Source: Bacteroidales bacterium (GTDB lineage: Bacteria > Bacteroidota > Bacteroidia > Bacteroidales > P3). From it: a stretch of 64,000 nucleotides of DNA. Location: assembly GCA_017522065.1 (NCBI GenBank), contig JAFXAD010000052.1, forward strand, positions 1-64,000, given 5' to 3'. The notes beneath the pieces were generated by a model. The model did no database searches and was not told where the DNA came from. It saw nothing but the letters and a program-made list of their open reading frames with translations. The translations under genes and the position numbers were made by a program. Shown here piece after piece: positions 50,431-56,614 of this stretch (the stretch's first letter is position 1; each line of letters opens with the position of its first letter).

Positions 50431-50526
50431 ACAGCTACATTCGTGTAATTCGTTGGTCGTGTGCGACCATTCGCGAAGATAGAGACCAAGTAAATATTCG
50501 TTCAATTCGTGATATTCGTGTTCAAA
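50421..50526. repeat. ~100-bp ATTCGTG hairpin repeat, copy 1
   Basis: A GGACAGCTACATTCGTGTAA beginning, a TGGTCG-TGTG-CGACCA hairpin, then ATTCGCGAAGATAGAGACCA and ATTCGTGATATTCGTG. Nearly identical copies are at 53810-53920 and 54097-54187. Confidence 0.85.
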
Positions 50527-50678
50527 AAATATGAAAGATTTTTAAAACTATTTTCGAACGATTTTGAGCGCAGCGACCAAAATAATTATTCGTGATATTC
50601 GTGTTCAAATAAGGGGTTATAGGGTTTTAGGGTTAAAGGGTTATAGGGTTAAAAGGTTATAGGGGTATAGCTTTCCGT

Positions 50679-50717
50679 TTTCCGTTCTCCGTTCTCAGTT
50701 CTCAGTTCTCAGTTCTT
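50679..50717. repeat. TTCTCCG/TTCTCAG heptamer tract
   Basis: Tandem ccgttct and cagttct heptamers just downstream of the GroES-like stop. They are the reverse complement of the GAGAACG and GAGAACT units seen inside murL-murD2. Confidence 0.85.
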
Positions 50718-50720
50718 AAT

Positions 50721-51080
50721 TCAGAATTCGTCGCGTTCGACGAGTAGTATTGCACTTTGAGGTACTATATAATATTTTTCGCCCTCATATTTTATCTCGA
50801 CGGCACTTTTCTGCACGAACAGGGCCAGGTCGCCCGGCTGCACCTGCAACGGCAGATAGCGCGGCCCGTTGTCCTTGGGGTTCCACGGCTCGTCATCGTT
50901 CATATTCGGCAAAGCATAGCCCGGACCGCACTTGAGGATGTAGCCCGACTGTATCTCTTCCTTGTCCTGGTAACCGGCCGGAAGGTAAAGCCCGCTCTTG
51001 GTGCGTTGCGATGCCGTCCCTTGCTGAATCAGGACACGGTCTCCAATTACTATCAGTTTATCTAAATTCTTGTGTGACAT
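50721..51080 (-). CDS. GroES-like (Cpn10) co-chaperonin family protein
   Basis: A 119-residue protein with the Cpn10 pattern: KLIVIGDRVLIQQ at the N-terminus, KSGLYLPAG where the mobile loop lies, IQSGYILKCGPG, then VQPGDLALFVQKSAVEIKYEGEKYYIVPQSAILL. It is longer than GroES (~95) because of an insert near 60-78 (ALPNMNDDEPWNPKDNGPRY). There is no GroEL beside it, so it may be a second, specialised co-chaperonin of the kind seen in Bacteroidetes. Confidence 0.8.
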   Translation of the reverse strand: MSHKNLDKLIVIGDRVLIQQGTASQRTKSGLYLPAGYQDKEEIQSGYILKCGPGYALPNMNDDEPWNPKDNGPRYLPLQVQPGDLALFVQKSAVEIKYEGEKYYIVPQSAILLVERDEF

Positions 51081-51109
51081 TGTTTGTTCTGATATTCCGT
51101 ACGAAAACG

Positions 51110-51205
51110 AAAGGGTTATAGGGTTAAAGGGTTTGAAGGGTTTCAGTTCTCAGTTCTCAGTTCTCAGTTCTCAGTTCTCAGTTCTCACATCTCACATCTT
51201 CGTTC
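51110..51205. repeat. GGGTTA tract followed by GAGAACT/AGATGT heptamer tract
   Basis: 51110-51144 is a telomere-like tract. 51145-51205 has six cagttct heptamers, then two cacatct heptamers and ccgctct, ending at the glf stop. The junction AGATGTGAGAAC (minus strand) is the same as inside murL and at the murD2 stop. Confidence 0.85.
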
Positions 51206-51211
51206 TCCGCT

Positions 51212-52303
51212 CTAATTCAGCCATGGGTGGTCAAGGACATGCGCAACGGTCTGGTCCATATCGTTGTAACGGTACTCGCCCAAGCGTCCGCCGAACCACA
51301 CCTTGCTCTCTTTTTCGGAAAGTTTACGGTATTCGTCGACGAGTTGGTTGTTGCGGTCGTCATTGACGGGATAATAAGGCTCGTCGCCCGGCACCCATTG
51401 TTTGGGATATTCGTATGTAACGACCGTATCGGGCTGTTGGCCGAACTCGAAATGCTTGTGTTCTATGATTCTCGTATAAGGCGTTTCGGCATCGGTATAG
51501 TTGAATACGGCATTGCCCTGATAGTTGTCCACACCTTTCATCAACTTGTGGTCGAACCTCAGCGAGCGGAAATCCAGATTGCCAAGCCGATGGCCGAAGT
51601 ACGCATCAATCGGACCCGTATATACCACACGGTCGGCCATCGCCATGAGCGAATCCCTCTCGGCAAGGAAATCGCAATTGAGGCGCACCTCGACGCCGTC
51701 GAGCAACTTCTCAAAAACCTTTGTATATCCACCGATAGGGATGCCCTGGTACGGGTCGTTGAAATAATTGTTGTCGAACGTGAAACGCAACGGAACGCGG
51801 CGCAACACGAAAGCCGGAATCTCCTCTGCCCGTCTGCCCCACTGCTTCTCGGAATAGCCCTTAATCAGCTTCAGGAATATGTCGCGTCCTGCCAGTTTCA
51901 TTCCCTGCTCGTAGAGGTTGCGGGGCGATTCGACATCAATGCGCTGCTCGGCAATGCGTTGACGCGCCTCGTCGGGTGTATGCACATCGGGCCACAACTT
52001 GCAGAACGTGTTCATATTGAACGGCAGATTGTATAACTCGCCGTTGAAGTTGGCAATCGGGCTGTTGACGTAATTGTTGAAACGGCAGAACCGGTTCATG
52101 TACTGCCATACTCGCTCGTCCTTCGTGTGGAAAATGTGGGCACCGTATAGGTGAACATTGATACCCGCAATATCCTCCGTATAGCAATTTCCGCCAATAT
52201 GCGAACGTCGCTCCACGACGAGGCATTTGTAGCCCTTATCTGTAGCCTGGCGCGCGAAAACCGAGCCGTACAATCCCGCACCAACAATAAGAAAATCGTA
52301 CAT
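51212..52303 (-). CDS. glf: UDP-galactopyranose mutase
   Basis: Glf turns UDP-galactopyranose into UDP-galactofuranose, the donor for galactofuranose in surface glycans, using reduced FAD. The 363 residues start with the dinucleotide-binding LIVGAGLYGSVFA and VVERRSHIGGNCYTED; GINVHLYGAHIFHT and the late TRIIEHKHFE and EYP(K)QW are family marks. The ATG at 52303 is chosen because it shares one base with the SDR stop (TGATG); a GTG one codon earlier is possible. It belongs with the SDR and cytidylyltransferase genes upstream. Confidence 0.96.
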   Translation of the reverse strand: MYDFLIVGAGLYGSVFARQATDKGYKCLVVERRSHIGGNCYTEDIAGINVHLYGAHIFHTKDERVWQYMNRFCRFNNYVNSPIANFNGELYNLPFNMNTFCKLWPDVHTPDEARQRIAEQRIDVESPRNLYEQGMKLAGRDIFLKLIKGYSEKQWGRRAEEIPAFVLRRVPLRFTFDNNYFNDPYQGIPIGGYTKVFEKLLDGVEVRLNCDFLAERDSLMAMADRVVYTGPIDAYFGHRLGNLDFRSLRFDHKLMKGVDNYQGNAVFNYTDAETPYTRIIEHKHFEFGQQPDTVVTYEYPKQWVPGDEPYYPVNDDRNNQLVDEYRKLSEKESKVWFGGRLGEYRYNDMDQTVAHVLDHPWLN

Positions 52304-53010
52304 CACTTCTTTATAACTTTACGTATTACAATATTTTGCCCATCGAGGCATGCCTCCGATGGATTCACAAGCCGACAGATGACCTCGGCCACATCCTCCG
52401 GTTGCATAATCGTCGAAGGATCCTCTTCCGGAGCCAGACGGCGACGCAACTTGGTGGCACAGCGTCCTGGCGAGACGCAGTACACCATAATGCCGTACTC
52501 CGACAGCTCCGCCGTCAGCGTGTCCGACATCGAGATGAGCGCCGCCTTCGACGACGCATAGCTCAGCCATCCCGGACGCGGAGTCATACCCGCCGTAGAA
52601 GCAACATTGAGTATTTTGCCGCCTCGCTGCTTCATGTATTTCACACACTCCCTCATGAACATGAAAGGAGCAAACACATTCACCTTATATGTCAGCTCAA
52701 AACTCTCGAGCGATGTGGCCAGCAGCGGCGTCGGGTCGGTATATCCGGCAATGTTCAGCAGGCATTCAATGTGCCCCATCTGCTCGACAATTGCAGACAC
52801 AACCTCCGGAATACGTTCCGGATACGAGAGGTCGATATTGAAAATCCGGACATTGCTGGCATGAGCACCCATACTGTCGCGAGTGGCCTCCAAGTCACTC
52901 TGGTTGCGGCCCACCAAAGCAAACGAATCAAAATAGCCGCATTCCGACAACTTTATTGCCGTCGCCTTGCCGATACCAGAACCAGCGCCGGTGATAACAC
53001 ATGTTCCCAT
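52303..53010 (-). CDS. SDR-family reductase, probably paired with the IspD/TarI-like enzyme
   Basis: A 235-residue short-chain dehydrogenase with TGAGSGIG (7-14), Asn at NIAG (86-89), Ser138 and the catalytic YxxxK as Tyr151-Lys155. After the catalytic lysine comes VSPGRCATKLRR, like the INPERT/PMR wording of the reductase half of Haemophilus Bcs1/Acs1, where a TarI-like domain and an SDR make CDP-ribitol from ribulose-5-phosphate. Here the two halves are separate adjacent genes, three bases apart. Reduction of ribulose-5-phosphate to ribitol-5-phosphate is therefore the best guess, but other sugar substrates are possible. Confidence 0.8.
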   Translation of the reverse strand: MGTCVITGAGSGIGKATAIKLSECGYFDSFALVGRNQSDLEATRDSMGAHASNVRIFNIDLSYPERIPEVVSAIVEQMGHIECLLNIAGYTDPTPLLATSLESFELTYKVNVFAPFMFMRECVKYMKQRGGKILNVASTAGMTPRPGWLSYASSKAALISMSDTLTAELSEYGIMVYCVSPGRCATKLRRRLAPEEDPSTIMQPEDVAEVICRLVNPSEACLDGQNIVIRKVIKK

Positions 53011-53013
53011 AGT

Positions 53014-53697
53014 CTATTTCCTCCTTCTGAATACGTCGTCGTATATCTGCTCGCCAGCAAGCATGTCGATGCGCGTCGTCAGCTTGATGTCGTAGTCCAT
53101 ACCCTCGCAAATCTCGACATACGTGTCTGGAAAATAATGAAATATCATACTACCATCCTCCGTAAACTCACGACCCTCCTCGATGGCCTTCTTGTGAGCC
53201 TCCTTCAGCAGACGCGTCTCGAACTTCTGCGGCAGCTGCACGTTGACCAGCTCCGAACGCGTCAGAAGACCCTCAAAACGCTCGTGCCCCTTGACAACCG
53301 TAAAAGGTATACTCGTTCCGAACGTGGCGTTGCGATGCGAAGCTCCTATCAGCCGCTCGAAATCCTCCACCTTCACAAAGGGACGCGCCGACTCATGCAG
53401 TATAACATCCTCCGATTCGACGAGGCGCAAACCATTGAATACCGACTGCTGCCTCGTAGCCCCTGCCGGTGCAAAACGTACTGGCTTGACCACACCATAC
53501 TGCTGCAGCATCTGCTTGATATGTGACTCATACTCCGGAGCACAGACAATGACCATATCTGATATCGAGTCGATCTGGTCCACACGTTCCAGGATGTGCA
53601 TAATGACAGGCTTGCCTGCCAGCAGAAGATACTGCTTCGGAACAGCATTCTGCATGCGCGTGCCCACACCACCCGAAAGTAATAATAAAGTATACAT
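53014..53697 (-). CDS. IspD/TarI-family cytidylyltransferase
   Basis: A 227-residue nucleotidyltransferase with LSGGVGTRM (7-15), VPKQY (19-23), ARPFV, the LPQKF segment, and GMDYDIKLTTRIDM near the end. This family includes IspD (MEP pathway) and TarI/Bcs1 (CDP-ribitol). The adjacent SDR, glf and glycerophosphotransferase-like gene favour the TarI/Bcs1 role, making CDP-ribitol or a related CDP-polyol for a surface polymer. The cell's IspD is presumably elsewhere; dxs at 42917 shows the MEP pathway is present, so an IspD role is not excluded. Confidence 0.8.
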   Translation of the reverse strand: MYTLLLLSGGVGTRMQNAVPKQYLLLAGKPVIMHILERVDQIDSISDMVIVCAPEYESHIKQMLQQYGVVKPVRFAPAGATRQQSVFNGLRLVESEDVILHESARPFVKVEDFERLIGASHRNATFGTSIPFTVVKGHERFEGLLTRSELVNVQLPQKFETRLLKEAHKKAIEEGREFTEDGSMIFHYFPDTYVEICEGMDYDIKLTTRIDMLAGEQIYDDVFRRRK

Positions 53698-53809
53698 TAT
53701 TTAAAAGGTTTGAAAGGTTAAAGGGTTTTAGGGTTTAAAGGTTAAAGGTTAAAGGGTTTTAAGGTTAAAGGTTAAAGGATTATAGGGTTATAGGGTTTAA
53801 AGGTTAAAG

Positions 53810-53920
53810 GTTAAAGAGGACAGCTACATTCGTGTAATTCGATGGTCGTGTGCGACCATTCGCGAAGATAGAGACCAAGTAAATATTCGTTCAATTCGTG
53901 ATATTCGTGTTCAAATAAGG
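53810..53920. repeat. ~100-bp ATTCGTG hairpin repeat, copy 2
   Basis: Same as copy 1 at 50421-50526, including the left junction GTTAAAGAGGACAGC, with the hairpin extended by one pair (ATGGTCG instead of TTGGTCG). Confidence 0.85.
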
Positions 53921-54096
53921 GTTTGAAGGGTTTTAGGGTTAAAGGTTAAAGGTTTGCTCCACTTCGGTCGCAGGCCTGCAAGCAGGCAGGGAGGGTTTGA
54001 GGGTTTGAAGGTTAAAATTTTACTTTTTTAAAAATTCTCTTTTGAAAGATTTTCAAAACGATTTTCGAGCGATTTTGAGCGCAGCGACCAAAAAAA

Positions 54097-54187
54097 ATTC
54101 GTGTAATTCGATGGTCGTGTGCGACCATTCGCGAAGATAGAGACCAAGTAAATATTCGTTCAATTCGTGATATTCGTGTTCAAATAA
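54097..54187. repeat. ~100-bp ATTCGTG hairpin repeat, copy 3
   Basis: Lacks the first ~15 bases of the repeat but is otherwise the same as copy 2, including the hairpin. It ends in AAATAAGGGG and enters a telomere-like tract. Confidence 0.85.
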
Positions 54188-54372
54188 GGGGTTAAAGGTT
54201 ATAGGGTTAAAAGGTTAAAGGTTAACGTTGAATGGTAATTGTATCTGAAGTTAAAGTTAAGGTTAAAGTTAACGTTAAAGTTTTGTTTTAGTTTTTCGTA
54301 TCTGAAGTTAAGGTTAAGGTTAAGGTTAACGTTGAAGGGTAATTGTATCTGAAGTTAAAGTTAAGGTTAACG

Positions 54373-55719
54373 TTAAAGTTTTGTTTTCGTTTTCAGTTTC
54401 TTCTCTATTGCTTCTATAATCATCTGCGACGGCATTTTCCCGTCAATGGGTTTCAGGTATTTGTCATAAAAATCCATCCTCTGCTGCCGCTTCGGATCAT
54501 TGCCGCCCACCACCACGTCGCGCAGAAACGCCTCGATATCCTCCAGACCACCACCCCTGTAGTGGCACTCGAACGCCTCCAGTCCGAACGCGTTGAAGCG
54601 CTCCCTGAAGTGCGCATCGTGCGTCAGGTACATCACAGGATTGTGAGTGAACAGATATTCCGTGGTGAACGAGCCACAGTCATGTATCATCGCATCCGAC
54701 GTCAAGAAGAGGTCCACATACGATGTCTCCTCAATCTGCGTGTTCTCCATCTCCGCCCATTTGCGGTAGTAGTTCTCCGTACGCTCCATGCCCCACAGCT
54801 GCTGAAGCTTGAATTTCAACAGCTGGTGCGGCTTGAACGCCCATTGTATCTCATCACTGTATTTTTGCGCCAGCTCCACCATGTCGTCGCAATGCAGCAA
54901 GAACGTCGAAAGCTCAATGGTCTTGTCAATCGTGTGGTGCGGAGCCCAGATGACACGCTTCTTGGGCTTCTCTTGCCGCTTCCAGTTACAGGCTGGATGG
55001 TAGTCCTCGCGCAGAAACACCTCCGTCCCCGGATAGCCCGTCACCACCGTGTTGGCACCACCGTTGCGCGCATTCTCTACAGCCATCTCCCTATGACGCT
55101 CCGTCTCCAGCAGATACATTCCCACCAGATTGTGGAATATAAGGTCGAAATTCACCTTCAACGTATTGAGCGACGTGAACCCGTACGACACATAGCACGT
55201 CAACGTGTCGCGGAAATGGTATACGAAATACTGCGGCGGAATATCCTTGTACGGCGTAGTGAAAAACACAATGTCCGGACCAAGCGACTTCTTGATGTCC
55301 ATCCAACGGCCCCCCTCGTCGCGCGGCACAACATACTCATACCCCTTCTCCGCCAAAAAATCCTCCGTGCGACGCAACGTAGCCTCAACCTCCTCCGCAC
55401 TGAAACCCTTGTAGACACTATATGGACAAACCACCACGTATGGATGGAAACGCCCATCTTCCAGCATCGCCTTGAAGAGGTAGTCCACCTTCCACATGCC
55501 AGGAACCGTCAACAAAAAAGCAACCTCAATCGGAGCCCCGCCGCGACCCGCAGCCTCCCATTTCGGAAGAAGCCGCTGCGCAGCCGCCTGCTGACAGCGC
55601 CCAAAACGCTCCACATACCTCTCGAAAACAAAGGGCACATGACTCCGCACAACATCACGGTAGGCAGCAACCAAACGCAATTTATACATCAGCGACCTGT
55701 CAAAACTCCTCTCTCGCAT
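54373..55719 (-). CDS. CDP-glycerol/ribitol glycerophosphotransferase-like transferase
   Basis: A 448-residue GT-B protein resembling the PF04464 family that transfers glycerol- or ribitol-phosphate from CDP donors. It has KVDYLFKAMLEDGRFHPYVVVCP, CYVSYGFTSLN in place of the usual HG-type motif, then TGYPGTEVF, VIWAPHHTID, WAFKPHQLLKFKL and the donor-site block DAMIHDCGSFTTEYLFTHNPVMYL. The wording is farther from Gram-positive TagB/TagF than usual but close to copies I recall in gut Bacteroidales. The C-terminal KTKTK residues and the stop fall in a GTTTTCGTTTT-type hexamer tract. Donor and acceptor are not known. Confidence 0.7.
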   Translation of the reverse strand: MRERSFDRSLMYKLRLVAAYRDVVRSHVPFVFERYVERFGRCQQAAAQRLLPKWEAAGRGGAPIEVAFLLTVPGMWKVDYLFKAMLEDGRFHPYVVVCPYSVYKGFSAEEVEATLRRTEDFLAEKGYEYVVPRDEGGRWMDIKKSLGPDIVFFTTPYKDIPPQYFVYHFRDTLTCYVSYGFTSLNTLKVNFDLIFHNLVGMYLLETERHREMAVENARNGGANTVVTGYPGTEVFLREDYHPACNWKRQEKPKKRVIWAPHHTIDKTIELSTFLLHCDDMVELAQKYSDEIQWAFKPHQLLKFKLQQLWGMERTENYYRKWAEMENTQIEETSYVDLFLTSDAMIHDCGSFTTEYLFTHNPVMYLTHDAHFRERFNAFGLEAFECHYRGGGLEDIEAFLRDVVVGGNDPKRQQRMDFYDKYLKPIDGKMPSQMIIEAIEKKLKTKTKL

Positions 55720-55726
55720 GGTACAA

Positions 55727-55809
55727 AGGGTTAAAGGGTTATAGGGTTTAAAGGTTAAAGGTTAAAGGTTAAAGGGTTTAAAGGTTAAAGGTTAAAGGTT
55801 ATAGGTTAG
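55727..55809. repeat. GGGTTA/AAGGTTAAA telomere-like tract
   Basis: C-free tract just upstream of the transferase start, leading to the double-hairpin elements at 55823-56004. I see no gene in 55720-56011. Confidence 0.8.
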
Positions 55810-55822
55810 TGATGATAAAATA

Positions 55823-56004
55823 ATAAAGTAAAATGATATCTGCGTCAGCATTTTCGCCGTCGGCGAAATAATCTACAAGATCTACAAGATTTCGCTCGCG
55901 TCAGCGAGCAGGAGATTTACTTTCCGTTTTCCGTTTTTGATCGAGCCATATTAATCTACAAGATCTACAAGATCTCGCTCGCGTCAGCGAGCAGGAGATT
56001 TAGT
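55823..56004. repeat. Double-hairpin element, complete copy 3 plus partial copy 4
   Basis: Copy 3 has the first hairpin as TTTCGCC-GTC-GGCGAAA (55852-55868), differing from copy 1 (TTCCGCC-GTA-GGCGGAA) by a matched C-G to T-A change. The second hairpin is GCTCGC-GTCA-GCGAGC (55894-55909). Copy 4 repeats the second half. Confidence 0.8.
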
Positions 56005-56011
56005 TTTAGTT

Positions 56012-56509
56012 TTAGTTTTCGTTTTCGTACGAAGTCACTTTCCAATACAGTCCTGCAGCCACCACTATCACCGCCAGCTGCAGCCACACACTCGTCCCCA
56101 CCAGCACTGCAGGCGCAAACAACAAGGCCCGCAGCGAGTAGAAGACCACCTTCCCCACAACAGCAGCCACAACAGCAGCCATAAACACATTCGTACGCCT
56201 CTCCATGAACGTCAGCAACCCAACAGTCACCAACAGCTCAGGAACCATACATACATAGTTCGCAAACAACGGCATACCCGTCACCAGCATCGACACCGTC
56301 GGCATCAATACCGCCAGCACGTAAGCATTGGCACGATTGCCCACCAGCAGCATCGACCCCAGCAGGCACAAAAGCATAGGATTAAGCCTATACAGCGGAA
56401 ACGCCACTGCGTGCGAAACCGACGGAATCAGGCAAACCATGCCCAAAATAAACAAATCAATCACAACAACGCGCAACGATAACGCTGTTTTTGAGACAGT
56501 AATATTCAT
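56012..56509 (-). CDS. Membrane protein, possibly ECF-transporter S-component-like
   Basis: A 165-residue hydrophobic protein with about five to six membrane helices (VVVIDLFILGMVCLIP, RLNPMLLCLLGSMLLVG, AYVLAVLMPTVSMLVTG, MVPELLVTVGLLTFM, TNVFMAAVVAAVVGKVVFY, WLQLAVIVVAAGLYW). The layout and the RLNPM(L) and P-rich entry resemble small vitamin-uptake S components, but there is no firm match. The last residues (ENEN) and the stop codon lie in a GAAAAC/CTAAAA hexamer tract at 56000-56028, so the C-terminus is repeat-derived. Confidence 0.65.
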   Translation of the reverse strand: MNITVSKTALSLRVVVIDLFILGMVCLIPSVSHAVAFPLYRLNPMLLCLLGSMLLVGNRANAYVLAVLMPTVSMLVTGMPLFANYVCMVPELLVTVGLLTFMERRTNVFMAAVVAAVVGKVVFYSLRALLFAPAVLVGTSVWLQLAVIVVAAGLYWKVTSYENEN

Positions 56510-56580
56510 ATCCTTATTCTATTATTTTTTGCAAATATACACTTTTATTTTCATTCTCCACCTTCCTTATCGTACAAAGT

Positions 56581-56612
56581 TGTCTTCGTCTTCGTTTTCG
56601 TCTTCGTCTTCG
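56581..56612. repeat. GAAGAC/GAAAAC hexamer tract
   Basis: Tandem tcttcg and ttttcg units directly after the stop of the type IX cargo gene. The same units occur inside that gene at 57554-57581 and at the 3' ends of the genes at 54373 and 56012. Confidence 0.75.
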
Positions 56613-56614
56613 TT

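Larger units (their letters stand above)
53703..54378. repeat. Intergenic repeat field: telomere-like tracts and hairpin repeats
   Basis: The 675 bases between the cytidylyltransferase start and the transferase stop hold no gene. They contain tracts of GGTTAAAGG/GGGTTATA (53703-53820, 53917-54016, 54188-54378), two copies of the ~100-bp hairpin repeat (53810-53920 and 54097-54187) and the companion AT-rich segment (54030-54090). The hairpin in copy 2 is ATGGTCG-TGTG-CGACCAT at 53842-53859. The last part has four copies of a 'gaagttaaagttaag' phrase. Confidence 0.85.

Noticed and set aside
51212..55719. Reading the IspD-like gene simply as ispD of the MEP pathway
   Set aside because: Not excluded, but the neighbours (SDR three bases away, glf, glycerophosphotransferase-like) fit a CDP-polyol pathway better; listed as the less likely alternative.
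54343..55734. 463-residue plus-strand ORF
   Set aside because: Antisense to the glycerophosphotransferase-like gene; it extends into repeat tracts on both sides and has an Arg/His-rich, fold-less composition.
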